This document shows positions 26,039 through 34,533 of a stretch of 64,000 nucleotides of DNA, piece by piece (within the stretch, counting starts at the first letter, position 1; each line of letters opens with the position of its first letter). Made by a program: the position numbers and the translations under genes. Where the stretch lies: NCBI GenBank assembly GCA_001899635.1, contig MKVQ01000009.1, positions 110,638 to 174,637 on the forward strand. Direction: 5' to 3'. The notes beneath the pieces were generated by a model. The model made no database searches and was not told where the DNA came from. It was given only the letters and a program-made list of their open reading frames with translations. Source of the DNA: Myxococcales bacterium 68-20. Lineage in GTDB: Bacteria > Myxococcota_A > Polyangia > Polyangiales > Polyangiaceae.

Positions 26039-27658
26039 ATGCTGACGGGCGCCACTACCCGTACGCAGTCGTTTCTCCGCGCTCCGATCGCGAACGAGAC
26101 CGAGCGTACACATTTCCAGCGGCGCCTCTCGTTCACGCTCCTCCTCGTCTTCGTCCTCGCGTTCGGCTTCTGGCTTGTGACCGTCGGCGTCCACCCGTTC
26201 ATCGGGAGCGGATCGATCCGCGTTCACTTCACCAGGCTCATGAGCATCGCTCAGCTTGCGACCACGTTCGCTGCGCTGACCGGCTGGGCGGTGGTTCGCT
26301 CCCGCAAATGGGGCATCGATTTCCTCGACGCCACCGACGTCATCGCCACGCTCGCGATCTGCTGGGGCTGGGACTTCATGGCGACATGCGATGCTCCGGT
26401 GTGGCGTCCCGAGCTGACGGGAGCGCTCGCGGTCTCGTACACGCTCGTGATGCGCGCCGCGTTCGTGCCGTCGACGGCGCTCCGCACCGCCGTCATCGGC
26501 GCCGCCGGCTTCCTCCCGCTCGTCCCCGCGACGCACGCGATGTACTCGAGCGTCATCCAGCCGGAGACGCGACCGCTCGGCCCCGCCGTGTACGTCGGGA
26601 TCTGGGCGATCCTCGGCGTGACATGCGCGAGCACGATCTCGTACGTCATCTACGGACTCCACCTCGAGGTGAGGAAGGCGATGCGCCTCGGCCAGTACCT
26701 CCTCGAGACGAAGATCGGCGAAGGCGGTATGGGCGTCGTCTATCGCGCAAGCCACGCGATGCTCCGGCGCCCGACCGCGATCAAGCTGCTCACGGGAACG
26801 GCGAGCCACGCCGCGGAGCGCTTCGAGCGCGAGGTGCAGCTGACGGCGCGGCTCACGCACCCGAACACGATCGCGGTCTTCGACTACGGGCGCACACCGG
26901 ACGGCGTCTTCTACTACGCGATGGAGTACCTCGAGGGGATCACGCTCGACGATCTCGTCCGCGACCACGGCCCGCAACCACCTTCCCGCGTCGTCCACCT
27001 GATGCTTCAGATCTGTGGGGCCCTCGAAGAGGCTCACGACGCCGGTCTCGTTCACCGGGACATCAAGCCCGCCAACGTGATGCTCACCGAGCGCGGCGGA
27101 CAGAAGGACGTCGTGAAGGTCCTCGACTTCGGGCTGGTCAAAGAATCCGAGGCTTCGAGCTCGCTCTCGACATCGAGCATCAACGCCGTCATGGGCACGC
27201 CACACTTCATGGCTCCGGAGGCGATCCTCGATCCGCCGAGCGTCGACGGGCGCACGGATCTCTACGCGCTCGGGGTGACGGCCTACTTCCTCCTCACCGG
27301 CGAGCGCGTCTTCGACGGCTCGAACCTGGTCGAGATCTGCAGCGGGCACCTCCACCAGACGCCGATCGCTCCTTCCGAGAAGCGGCCCGAGATCCCGAAG
27401 GAGCTGGAGCGCATCGTGCTCGCGTGCCTCGAGAAGAAGCGCGAGGACCGCCCGAAGACGGCCGGCGAGCTCGCCGACCAGCTCCTCACGTGCGGGGTCG
27501 CGCCGTGGTCGCGCGCGGATGCTCGCGCCTGGTGGGACAACGCCAAGAACACGCCGCCGGTCGAGCAGGAGCCGCAACGCAAGCCGCGGCGCCGGAGCTC
27601 GGCGCACATGCTCGGCGCGACGATCACGGTCGCGCTGGACGATCGCGCCGCGAGCTGA
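26039..27658 (+). CDS. Ser/Thr protein kinase with N-terminal multi-TM domain
   Basis: A 539-aa protein. Residues ~30-210 contain about six hydrophobic helices with no recognised sensor. The kinase domain (~220-485) has a Gly-loop GEGGMGVVYRA, the Lys in TAIKLL, HRDIKPANVML, DFG (in VLDFGLVK) and APEAI, so all catalytic residues are present. It belongs to the Pkn/Hanks type abundant in myxobacteria. The usual layout has the kinase N-terminal and a single TM; here the membrane part comes first, suggesting a membrane-embedded sensing domain. Confidence 0.92.
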   Translation: MLTGATTRTQSFLRAPIANETERTHFQRRLSFTLLLVFVLAFGFWLVTVGVHPFIGSGSIRVHFTRLMSIAQLATTFAALTGWAVVRSRKWGIDFLDATDVIATLAICWGWDFMATCDAPVWRPELTGALAVSYTLVMRAAFVPSTALRTAVIGAAGFLPLVPATHAMYSSVIQPETRPLGPAVYVGIWAILGVTCASTISYVIYGLHLEVRKAMRLGQYLLETKIGEGGMGVVYRASHAMLRRPTAIKLLTGTASHAAERFEREVQLTARLTHPNTIAVFDYGRTPDGVFYYAMEYLEGITLDDLVRDHGPQPPSRVVHLMLQICGALEEAHDAGLVHRDIKPANVMLTERGGQKDVVKVLDFGLVKESEASSSLSTSSINAVMGTPHFMAPEAILDPPSVDGRTDLYALGVTAYFLLTGERVFDGSNLVEICSGHLHQTPIAPSEKRPEIPKELERIVLACLEKKREDRPKTAGELADQLLTCGVAPWSRADARAWWDNAKNTPPVEQEPQRKPRRRSSAHMLGATITVALDDRAAS

Positions 27659-27673
27659 CGTCCCGAAGCGAGA

Positions 27674-28474
27674 TCAATCGCACGGCTTCTGGTCGTAGCC
27701 GGGGGACGCGGCCATCGAGCAGAAGTCGGCACGGTTGTCGTTCGTATCGGGAGCGCCGGATCGGCGTCCGAAGGAGTGCGCCGGCTTGCCCGACGTCTTG
27801 CGGATCGTCGGGAGCATCGCCGGGGTGCCCTCCGCCGTGGCCTTGGGCGGCAATCCCGGCGGCGGAACCGCGCCCGCGTCGGCATCCTTCGTCCATCCGA
27901 CGACGTCGAGGAGCTGCATCCCGCGGACCAGCTGCACCGCGCCGTGGGTATTCTCGAGCCCCCAGGCGCTCAGGCTGACGGTCTTGTCGACGCGATCGAG
28001 GACTTCGAGCTTGAAGGTCTGGTTCCCGCCGACGACCCAGAGACCGCTCCCACTGACCTTTGCGCCTGGCTCGCCGACGTTCACCAGGTACTTCACGGCC
28101 CCGGTCGCATCGAGGATGCGGAGCTTCAGATCGTCGACCGGCGTGCCCGGCTCGGCGCGGAGCTCCACGAACTCGGCGCCGTCCCCCAGGCCGTCGATGT
28201 CGACGTAGATCTCGTTGATCTCGACGAGGCTACTCGCGCCCCCGTCGTCCTCGACGCGAGCGTCCTTGCCCGCGTCGCCTTCGTCGCGCTCGTCGCCACC
28301 GTCCGTCGACGAATCGTCATCGTCGTCGTCGTTGCCGCGACGGCCATTGCTCGCCTCGAGCGATCCGGCCTCGCGAACCTCGGCGGGGAGCGCCTCGCCG
28401 TTGCTCGCCGCACAAGCCGCGTGCGCCGCCAGCGGGGACAGGACGAGAACGAACACGAAGAGGTTACGCGCCAT
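27674..28474 (-). CDS. Secreted lamin-tail-domain-like protein
   Basis: A 266-aa exported protein with signal MARNLFVFVLVLSPLAAHAAC and an acidic tract (DDDDDD) in the linker. From about residue 85, LVEINEIYVDIDGLGDGAEFVELRA followed by ... GSGLWVVGG ... ALQLVRG-like strands matches the bacterial LTD (lamin tail) domain, a surface beta-sandwich module. The end, NDNRADFCSMAASPGYDQKPC, is also typical of this group. Function unknown, probably adhesion or display. Confidence 0.72.
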   Translation of the reverse strand: MARNLFVFVLVLSPLAAHAACAASNGEALPAEVREAGSLEASNGRRGNDDDDDDSSTDGGDERDEGDAGKDARVEDDGGASSLVEINEIYVDIDGLGDGAEFVELRAEPGTPVDDLKLRILDATGAVKYLVNVGEPGAKVSGSGLWVVGGNQTFKLEVLDRVDKTVSLSAWGLENTHGAVQLVRGMQLLDVVGWTKDADAGAVPPPGLPPKATAEGTPAMLPTIRKTSGKPAHSFGRRSGAPDTNDNRADFCSMAASPGYDQKPCD

Positions 28475-28558
28475 GGGCTCCGCCGATCCTCGACGAGGAC
28501 CAGCACATGATACGCGCCGATGCACCGCGATTCCCTCTTCCTCCTGCGCCCTCGTCCG

Positions 28559-29236
28559 TCAGTACCGGTACCGGAACTGGTACGGGAGGCACTGATCGCC
28601 GTTGATCTGCCTCACGCGGAGGAAGAAGTCGGCGGAGTCGTTGTCGGTGAAGCCGGAGCAGTCCCAGTCCGGAACGGCCCTCCCCGGCGCGGCCGCGCAG
28701 CAGCCCTTCATGCCGATGTCGCTCGTCTGGAGGACGCCCTGCTTGCACTTCTTGACCGCATTGGCAGTCGAATTCTTGCAGCGGGCGAAGACGCAGAGCT
28801 CGGTGCCGGCGGTCTGCGCCTCGAAGTCCGTGTCGAGCAAGCAGCCGGTCTTGTCGGTTGCCGAGAGCTTGTAGAAGTCGATGTCGACTGCGCCCTTCGC
28901 GACACCGTTCACGGTCTTGTAGCTGTTGTCGCAATCGTCCGTGTCCGGAAGAGACTTCGCCACGTTCTCGGCACTGCCCGGGTCGTCTTTGTCGATGCAC
29001 TGATCGCCGTCGGGAGGCGTCGGATCGTCGTTCGGCGGATCGTCCGGCTCGAACTCGGGATCGAACGGGGGCTTGCCGGCGTCGGGAGGCGTCTTCTCCT
29101 TCGGCGGCGTCACCTCGTCCGCCGGGGTCTCGAGCGGATCCTCGGCTTCACCGTTGTCCGTCGCGCAGCCGACGAGCACGACGCCGACGACGGCCGCGGC
29201 GGTGACGAAGCGGCGCGAAGCAAGAGTGAAGCGCAT
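28559..29236 (-). CDS. Cysteine-containing lipoprotein, unknown
   Basis: A 225-aa protein beginning MRFTLASRRFVTAAAVVGVVLVGC (lipobox cysteine 24), followed by a Pro/Asp/Glu-rich linker to about residue 70. The folded part has four to five cysteine pairs and the stretch GAVDIDFYKLSATDKTGCLLD. No family is recognised. It lies 84 bases from the LTD-like gene on the same strand and may be co-expressed with it. Confidence 0.72.
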   Translation of the reverse strand: MRFTLASRRFVTAAAVVGVVLVGCATDNGEAEDPLETPADEVTPPKEKTPPDAGKPPFDPEFEPDDPPNDDPTPPDGDQCIDKDDPGSAENVAKSLPDTDDCDNSYKTVNGVAKGAVDIDFYKLSATDKTGCLLDTDFEAQTAGTELCVFARCKNSTANAVKKCKQGVLQTSDIGMKGCCAAAPGRAVPDWDCSGFTDNDSADFFLRVRQINGDQCLPYQFRYRY

Positions 29237-29412
29237 GTGCCCATGCTGACCGAACGGCTGATGGATGCAAGACGCAACCAACGAGGACTATGGACCATTC
29301 GGGATCCAGCTCGCGTCACGATGACGCGCCGCATTCGCTCCGACGCGACGACCGCCTCCGCGGGTGGTTGGGCGCCGATCCCGAGCTCACGAGCCCGAAG
29401 CGTGGGCGACGC

Positions 29413-29784
29413 TCACCCTCCGAACGGGAGGAGACGATCGGCGACCCAGGCCCTCACCTGCTCGTAGTCCGCATCGCGTGAGGCGACGCGACCGAGCATC
29501 GCGGCGAGCTCGCTCGGCGTCGCCTCGAGCTTGAAGCCGAGCGTCTTCGTGTGCCAGTCGACGACGAGGACGCTCATCGCGCGGAAGGCGGTGAAGCAGC
29601 GCGACGTGCGGCCGAGCGCGAAGAGAAGCGCGCCTGGGACGTCGTAGACGTCATCCGCGAGGTGGTCGGCTTCGCGGAGCGCGATCCGGAGCGCGGTCTC
29701 GCTCGCCTTCGGATCCAGCCCGAGCTCAGGGGCGATCCGAGCATGGGCTCGCACGAGCACCTCGGGCTCGACCAGCCAGGTCAT
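29413..29784 (-). CDS. Degenerate Fic/Doc-like small protein
   Basis: A 123-aa protein whose length and helical layout resemble Doc-type (Fic fold) toxins: an N-terminal LVEPEVLVRAH helix, the YDVPGALLFALGR segment, and a C-terminal ELAAMLGRVASRDADYEQVRAWV helix. The catalytic HPFxxGNKR motif is not there; the equivalent stretch reads SRCFTAFRAMSVLV. It overlaps by four bases a 57-aa upstream gene, an arrangement like toxin-antitoxin pairs. Assignment is tentative, and if correct the protein should lack AMP-transfer or kinase activity. Confidence 0.6.
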   Translation of the reverse strand: MTWLVEPEVLVRAHARIAPELGLDPKASETALRIALREADHLADDVYDVPGALLFALGRTSRCFTAFRAMSVLVVDWHTKTLGFKLEATPSELAAMLGRVASRDADYEQVRAWVADRLLPFGG

Positions 29785-29954
29785 GACTTGCCCTCCGAGC
29801 GATCGCCCGACGGCGCCACGCTCGTCCGTTCGCGACGCTCGGCCTCGACGTCCTCTCCGAAGCGACGATCGAGCTCGGCGAGCGCGTCGTAGTCACGACG
29901 CCGCGCCTTCGGCAACGAGAGGAAGAATGCGACGAGGTCTTCGTCCTGACTCAC
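29781..29954 (-). CDS. 57-aa small protein coupled to the Fic/Doc-like gene
   Basis: GTG-started frame of 57 codons with strong G/C third-position bias: starts MSQDEDLVAFFLSLPKARRR, then an acidic helix (ALAELDRRFGEDVEAE) and a Ser/Gly tail. The stop overlaps the downstream start (ATGA at 29781-29784), so translation is coupled. Size and position fit an antitoxin or small chaperone for the next protein, but no antitoxin family is recognised. An in-frame stop a few codons upstream rules out a longer version. Confidence 0.55.
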   Translation of the reverse strand: MSQDEDLVAFFLSLPKARRRDYDALAELDRRFGEDVEAERRERTSVAPSGDRSEGKS

Positions 29955-30519
29955 GACTTCACGCTTTCATCGAGCGCCGCACCGGCGCAGAGGTCGGAGA
30001 TCGACCCTCGACCAACGTAGACGAGATCGGGGGCGTCGACCCAACGTAGTCGACGACTATTCCTCGCGAGCGCGCACATGCAAGGACGGCCGCTCCACGC
30101 TCGAGCCCCATCGGTGCGCGAAGGACGACCGAAGCGCGGCGCCCGCAGCTCACCTCGACTCGATGCGTTGCTGGCTCGCGCTTGCTCGACGTCAGCTCCA
30201 GACGCGCTGGATCGGGCTCGTGCTGCTCGGCTGCGAGCCGGCGACCAGGATCTTGCCGTCGGGCTGAACCGCCACCGCCCCCCGCGCCCGACCTCCCGAT
30301 GCCCGCTCGACGGCGTAACACCGCATGCCAATGTTACGGTCGCCGAGAACGCCGGGTTACGAGCGTTACGCGACAGTTCGCGAACGCCGGGCCCCGGCCG
30401 TGCCAAGCGGCACAGCTGCCGGACATGGCGATCGCGATGAAAACACGGCGCATCCACGCATCCGCGTGAGAGATCGCGGCCTCGGCGGTACCGGCACCTC
30501 GCTTGCACACGGCCGCCCC
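29955..30519. other. Non-coding region with gene remnant and GTTACG motifs
   Basis: No intact gene is seen. On the minus strand at 30192-30269 a 25-codon stretch reads QPDGKILVAG and soon stops, matching a single delta-60-type repeat unit and probably a relic of a larger repeat protein. Four copies of the hexamer GTTACG (one inverted) cluster at 30314-30370. Confidence 0.5.
30314..30370. promoter_or_regulatory. Cluster of four GTTACG hexamers
   Basis: CGTAAC at 30314-30319 and GTTACG at 30333-30338, 30356-30361 and 30365-30370, the first in inverted orientation. A cluster of this density in 57 bases of high-GC DNA is unexpected and could be binding sites. The nearest downstream candidate gene starts at 30520. 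Confidence 0.35.
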
Positions 30520-30813
30520 ATGCACGCTCTCGAGGTCGAGGGGGACCTGCCGAACACCTGCCTCGAGCCGAACGAGAGGCCGACGATCCCAGCTCCACGC
30601 GAGTCCGCCGTCCGTCTCAAGGTCGCGACCCTCCCATGCTCGGCCGCCATGGTCGACATCGTCGTCTGTGATCTCTCACGCGACCCTCGCAGCGAGGACT
30701 TCGCTCCGGAGCGTGTCGGGAGCATCTCCACGCTCTGGTCTCCAGGAGGAGCACGTGACGACTCTCGGCTCGCCTGCCTCACCGAGCTGATCGCGCTCGG
30801 CTTGGTGGGCTGA
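30520..30813 (+). CDS. Short hypothetical protein, possibly truncated
   Basis: A 97-codon frame with strong G/C third-position bias, starting MHALEVEGDLPNTCLEPNER. The EVEGDLPN-C pattern followed by alternating strands is similar to small beta-sandwich segments of secreted myxobacterial proteins, but there is no signal peptide. It may therefore be the tail of a decayed gene. It ends six bases before the convergent lipoprotein gene. Confidence 0.4.
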   Translation: MHALEVEGDLPNTCLEPNERPTIPAPRESAVRLKVATLPCSAAMVDIVVCDLSRDPRSEDFAPERVGSISTLWSPGGARDDSRLACLTELIALGLVG

Positions 30814-30818
30814 CGGCT

Positions 30819-31808
30819 CTACGGCGGAAGCGGACGCTCGGCGACGAAGAGCTGCTGGCCACCGGGCCCGCCGAACCGCGAGAAATAGATGCGGCAGTCG
30901 TCGGGGGAGAGCGATCCCGCCTGCTCGGTCACGCTCGTGTTGAGCTCGTCGATCGGAGTTGGTGCTCCGAAGGTGCCGTTCGGATTCGCCCGCGTCGCGA
31001 GAAAGAGATCCTGCCCTCCCCTTCCGCCCTCGCGCGTCGAGCTGAAATAAATCGTCAGCCCGTCCTTCGACAGGAACGGGAGGAGCTCGTCGTTCGGGGT
31101 GTTCAACTCCGTGACGTTCTCCACGGCTCCGAACGTCCCGCCCGCGAGCTTCGCGCGGAAGATGTCGTAGTTGCCATCGCGATTGGAGACGAACCAGAGC
31201 TCGTCGGAGGCGACATGGAAGAAGCCCTGCCCCTCGTATGCGCTCGTGGCGATCCCCGGCGCGAGCGTGGGCGCGCCGAAGTCTGCGCCGAGGCCGGCGC
31301 GCTTTGCCCACCACACGTCGTTGTTGCCGCTCCTCCCGGAATGGAAGACGAGCGTGAGCCCGTCCGAAGAGACCGTCGGATCGTTGTCGTTCGACGTGCT
31401 GTTCACCCCGGAGACCGGCTCGACGGGCCCGAACGGCTGGTCACGCGAGACACGCGAGGCGCGCATGATCTGCGAGCTCGCAGCCGGATCCTGGCCGGTG
31501 AAGAAGACGACGAGCTCGTCGGCCGTGAGATGCGGAGAGGATGCATGGATGTTCGGATCGATCCCCGGCACGAGCTTCGCCGGTCCGAACGGCGTCGCGG
31601 GCGAGCACTTCACCGGCGGCTTCCCCGCGTCGGGTGCCGACGGATCGGTGGCGGTCCTCTCGACGTCTGCCTGCCCCGCATCACCGTCGATCGAGCGCTT
31701 CGGCAGATCGCACCTCCCGCACCCCAGCGGCTCGCCGTTCGGGTCGGGGAACGAGCACCCGAGATACACCCCGCTCAGCACCACCGCGAAGACGAGCGCA
31801 GCCCGCAT
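30819..31808 (-). CDS. PD40-repeat (TolB-like propeller) lipoprotein
   Basis: A 329-aa lipoprotein: signal MRAALVFAVVLSGVYLGC (cysteine 18), Asp-rich linker, then repeated WD40-like beta-propeller (PD40) units: HLTADELVVFFTGQ, TVSSDGLTLVFHSGRSGNNDVWWA, ASDELWFVSNRDGNYDIFRA, SKDGLTIYFSSTREGGRGGQDLF and SPDDCRIYFSRFG. Such propellers occur in TolB and in surface interaction proteins; no TolB N-terminal domain is present. A role as an envelope binding protein is inferred. Confidence 0.85.
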   Translation of the reverse strand: MRAALVFAVVLSGVYLGCSFPDPNGEPLGCGRCDLPKRSIDGDAGQADVERTATDPSAPDAGKPPVKCSPATPFGPAKLVPGIDPNIHASSPHLTADELVVFFTGQDPAASSQIMRASRVSRDQPFGPVEPVSGVNSTSNDNDPTVSSDGLTLVFHSGRSGNNDVWWAKRAGLGADFGAPTLAPGIATSAYEGQGFFHVASDELWFVSNRDGNYDIFRAKLAGGTFGAVENVTELNTPNDELLPFLSKDGLTIYFSSTREGGRGGQDLFLATRANPNGTFGAPTPIDELNTSVTEQAGSLSPDDCRIYFSRFGGPGGQQLFVAERPLPP

Positions 31809-32254
31809 GACCGCCCTCTCCTTCTGGGCAACGATCATCTTGGCACTTCCCGGCGCGCCGATCGAGCCCCAGTCGCCGAGCGCTCCTGCGGCGGACGAGC
31901 CCGGAGGTCACGCCGCGCGGCGACGACGACGACGACGAGCTTCCTCGTCGTCACTCGACGCCAGACGGGCCTTTCCTGCGCGGCGGGCTCTCGGACGCGA
32001 ACGTGGCTGCGCGCCTGTAGCTCGCCGAAGACACGATCGGCTCGCATCTCCGTCGGATCGACAAGCTCGCGGCCACAGCGCATGGCCCTCGCCGCGAGCC
32101 TGTTCGCGGAGAGCGCATCCGTGCTCACCGAATGAAGGGCGGGTTCCGTTCGCGGGTGCCCAAGTTGATAGGAACGTGGGATGGGCGCACGGCCCAAGTT
32201 GACACGAACGTGGGATGGGCGCGACAGCCGGTTCGTCGCAAAGATGGACCGACG
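31809..32254. other. Divergent intergenic region with hairpin and tandem repeat
   Basis: No gene is supported in this 446-base gap between divergently transcribed lipoprotein genes. It holds a CGA-rich hairpin at 31931-31952 (9-bp arms GACGACGAG / CTCGTCGTC, CTTC loop) and a two-unit tandem repeat at 32158-32223. Confidence 0.5.
32158..32223. repeat. Two tandem 32-bp units upstream of lipoprotein gene
   Basis: Two units starting GCCCAAGTTGA and containing AACGTGGGATGGGCGC begin 34 bases apart and differ at three or four positions, 30-95 bases before the start at 32255. Direct repeats at this distance often bind an activator, but a recent slip duplication is equally possible. Confidence 0.6.
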
Positions 32255-32989
32255 ATGAGCAGAATCCCCCGCACTCGTCCTTCCCTCATTCTCGCCCTCT
32301 TCGCGCTTGGGTCTTTCGGCATAGTCGCCTGCACCGCGGAGTCGAGCAGCACCAAAACATCCGAGAACGACGCCGGAAGCGCCGGAATCGATGCCGGTAG
32401 CGGAAGCGACGCTGAAGGCGACGCAGCCCCTCTACCTCGCTGCCTCGGCGTTGCGCAGGGCTGCGTGCGCCCGCAGGCGTCGACGGAGCTGCGCTGTGAA
32501 GACAACCGTCCGAACGGGAAGTCGTGGACCACGTCGGTCACGCTGACCCCTGCGGACACGGAGGGCTTCTGTCGCGTCCGCCGGAGCGACGCGGAGACCG
32601 ACATCGAAGTGCACGCGTACTCGCCCGACGGTGAACGCGACGACGACCTCTACCTGCGCCTCCGGAAGTTCACCGGCCCCGGCACGTACACGCTGGTCGA
32701 CGAAGCGGACATCGGGGCCGCCAACACCGGTCTCACCCTCCGGGGCAAGGGGTCGGCGGCCGGTCCGAACGACACCTACACCGCTCGCGCCGGCGCCTGC
32801 GGCAAGGGCTGCGTCGCCGTCGTGAAGTCGTCGACGACCGGCGTCCCCGCCGCAGGCGACTATGCCGAGTACAGCGTCGAGGTCGACTGCGCCGATGGCC
32901 TGTATGACTACGGGGAAGAGTGCACCTCAGGCATCAAGTGCACGCTCTCGGATGAAAAGCTGCGCGTCGACATCGGCTGCACGTTCTGA
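32255..32989 (+). CDS. Lipoprotein of unknown function
   Basis: A 244-aa protein: signal MSRIPRTRPSLILALFALGSFGIVAC (cysteine about 26), Ser/Asp/Gly-rich linker to about residue 55, then PRCLGVAQGCVRPQASTELRC and a strand-rich domain containing DDLYLRLRKFTGPGTYTLVDE. The latter pattern resembles a small beta-sandwich used in myxobacterial surface proteins. Ends in LRVDIGCTF. The start was set at the ATG before the signal; the frame extends upstream across the tandem repeat. Confidence 0.75.
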   Translation: MSRIPRTRPSLILALFALGSFGIVACTAESSSTKTSENDAGSAGIDAGSGSDAEGDAAPLPRCLGVAQGCVRPQASTELRCEDNRPNGKSWTTSVTLTPADTEGFCRVRRSDAETDIEVHAYSPDGERDDDLYLRLRKFTGPGTYTLVDEADIGAANTGLTLRGKGSAAGPNDTYTARAGACGKGCVAVVKSSTTGVPAAGDYAEYSVEVDCADGLYDYGEECTSGIKCTLSDEKLRVDIGCTF

Positions 32990-33335
32990 TCGAACGTCGA
33001 GCCGAGCGAGCGCCAGCAAGAGCGGGCGCTCGCTCCGGCGCGCTCCGAACCGCGTCGAGCTCTCGTGCTCTCGGCAGTTCGAGCGCGGCGCCGAGCTCCG
33101 GCGCGATCACGGATCGTGACCACGGTCGCTCTCCACGCCGTGCGGCCCCGCGTGCGCCGTCTCGCGCGGCGATGTCCGCCGCCCCTCCTGCGTCCGGGTC
33201 GACCGCGAGGTCGCGCGACGGCGGGATCAGGGACGCGTGAGCCCGCACGACCGGAGCCACGGAGAAGCCATACGAGCTTCCCTGCCGTCGCGCTGGACGG
33301 CCTCCTTCGGTCCGTGCGGGCCCCGACGTCGTCGG
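32990..33335. other. Intergenic region, nothing recognised
   Basis: The 346 bases between the plus-strand lipoprotein stop and the minus-strand phasin stop contain only short overlapping frames without motif or consistent coding bias. No terminator hairpin or repeat was recognised. Confidence 0.45.
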
Positions 33336-33614
33336 TCAGGCCGCGGTGGCCGCGGTCGACGCGAGCGCCGTGGCCTTCTGGAAAGCGTCGAGCGACACCT
33401 TGCGGAGCTCGGCGCCGAGCTGGGCGCCGTAGGCGAGGGTCTCCTTCTGGAGCTTCGCGATCTCCTCGATCGCGGTCGCTGCACGCTCGACGCGCTTCGC
33501 CTCGGCCTTCTCGACCTCGGCACAGAACGCCGTCGCGCGGGCGATCGAATCGTCCGTCAGCTTCTGCCACATCTCGAAGACCTTGCCCCACTGCGCGAAC
33601 GGATCGAGTTTCAT
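33336..33614 (-). CDS. Phasin-family protein
   Basis: A 92-aa amphipathic helical protein, MKLDPFAQWGKVFEMWQKLTD followed by heptads with Ala-rich faces (FCAEVEKAEAKRVERAATAIEEI), matching short phasins that coat polyhydroxyalkanoate (PHA) granules. The ribosome site AAGGAGG lies 7-13 bases upstream. Two GTTGC-N3-GCAAC-like palindromes upstream (33656-33668, 33717-33733) are candidate PhaR sites, and a phaR gene is the next gene upstream. The frame extends further, but the ATG after the strong ribosome site is preferred. Confidence 0.8.
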   Translation of the reverse strand: MKLDPFAQWGKVFEMWQKLTDDSIARATAFCAEVEKAEAKRVERAATAIEEIAKLQKETLAYGAQLGAELRKVSLDAFQKATALASTAATAA

Positions 33615-33655
33615 CGAAAGAGCCTCCTTGTGAGCAACGCCGGTGCCGGCCTCAT

Positions 33656-33668
33656 GCTGCACCGCAAC
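33656..33668. promoter_or_regulatory. Candidate PhaR site (imperfect)
   Basis: GCTGC-N3-GCAAC differs at one position from the GTTGC-N3-GCAAC palindrome found twice nearby. It lies 42 bases upstream of the phasin start, between the stronger site and the gene. Confidence 0.45.
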
Positions 33669-33716
33669 ATCGCCAGCCGCGACCTTAAGTACCGGCCCCC
33701 ATGCCGTCAAGGAGCT

Positions 33717-33733
33717 TTGTTGCAACGCAACAA
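33717..33733. promoter_or_regulatory. Candidate PhaR operator upstream of phasin
   Basis: Perfect palindrome TTGTTGC-AAC-GCAACAA centred ~110 bases upstream of the phasin start. PhaR of other bacteria represses phasin genes through TGC...GCA palindromes when PHA is absent. The core GTTGC-N3-GCAAC recurs in front of phaR itself. Confidence 0.6.
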
Positions 33734-33807
33734 GGCTCACCGGCCGCCCGTTGGAGAACGCTGTACGCGAATGCTCGCGCGACCTCCGCGCGTCCTCGAG
33801 GCGAGCC

Positions 33808-34533
33808 TCAGCTTCGACGAGTCGTGCGCTTGGCCTTCTTCTTCGACTTCGCGCGCGCGGCCGGGTTCGGCTCCCGCCGCGAACGTGATGCGCCCGCCCC
33901 GATCGACTCCTTGAGCGCCTCGATCTCCCGACGCAGGCGCAGCATCTCGTCCGCCACGTCGCTCACGAATTCTCCCCGCGCCACGGCCGCGGCCACGGGT
34001 GGAGACATCGGCTCCCCGACTCCCGGCACCGTGTCGACGACGTCGACCGGCGGCGGCGCAGGCTCCACCGGCAGCGGCGGCATCCCCTGAAGCGGCGACG
34101 ACGGCTGCGCTGCGGGCTCCGAGCCGCCGCGGCCCCACTGCGTCGCGCCGAGGACGAGCCTCGCGAGCGCGTCCGTCGCGGCAAACGGCGCCGTCGCGAG
34201 CGGGTTGATCGGCAGGAGCGCGCGCGCGCGGTCCTTCGCCTGGAGGTACATGTCGAGCGCCCAGCTGACGTAGCGCGTGAAAAACTCGCCGAGCGCGGCG
34301 TCGTCGAGCCGGATGAGCCGCATGAGCAACGACGCGGGCAGGATGCGTCCTCCGCTGCGCTCGAGGATGATCTGGGTCAGCGTCTCCTGGGTGAGGTCGC
34401 GACCGTCCTGCGCATCGCGGATGGAAACGTCCTCTCCGCCGCGGATCGTCTTCTCGAGATCGTCGAGGGTGATGTAGCGGCTGTGCCTCGTGTCGTAGAG
34501 GCGGCGATTCGGGTACTTCTTCACGAGCAGCAT
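33808..34533 (-). CDS. phaR: PHA synthesis regulator PhaR
   Basis: A 241-aa repressor. The N-terminal KKYPNRRLYDTRHSRYITLDDLE is the diagnostic PhaR/PhbF DNA-binding domain, followed by the PHB accumulation regulatory domain (ILERSGGRILPASLLMRLIRL...). The C-terminal ~90 residues are Pro-rich with a coiled-coil and a Lys/Arg tail. PhaR binds DNA and PHA granules and controls phasin and phaR transcription. A candidate operator lies 31-45 bases before its start, fitting autoregulation. Confidence 0.93.
   Translation of the reverse strand: MLLVKKYPNRRLYDTRHSRYITLDDLEKTIRGGEDVSIRDAQDGRDLTQETLTQIILERSGGRILPASLLMRLIRLDDAALGEFFTRYVSWALDMYLQAKDRARALLPINPLATAPFAATDALARLVLGATQWGRGGSEPAAQPSSPLQGMPPLPVEPAPPPVDVVDTVPGVGEPMSPPVAAAVARGEFVSDVADEMLRLRREIEALKESIGAGASRSRREPNPAARAKSKKKAKRTTRRS

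Noticed and set aside
29951..30598. A 215-codon minus-strand frame
   Set aside because: Arg/Ser-rich translation without motif, and it runs across the delta-60 relic in a different frame; not a credible gene.
33615..33740. N-terminal extension of the phasin frame
   Set aside because: It would read through the PhaR-like palindromes, and a strong AAGGAGG lies just before the internal ATG at 33614.
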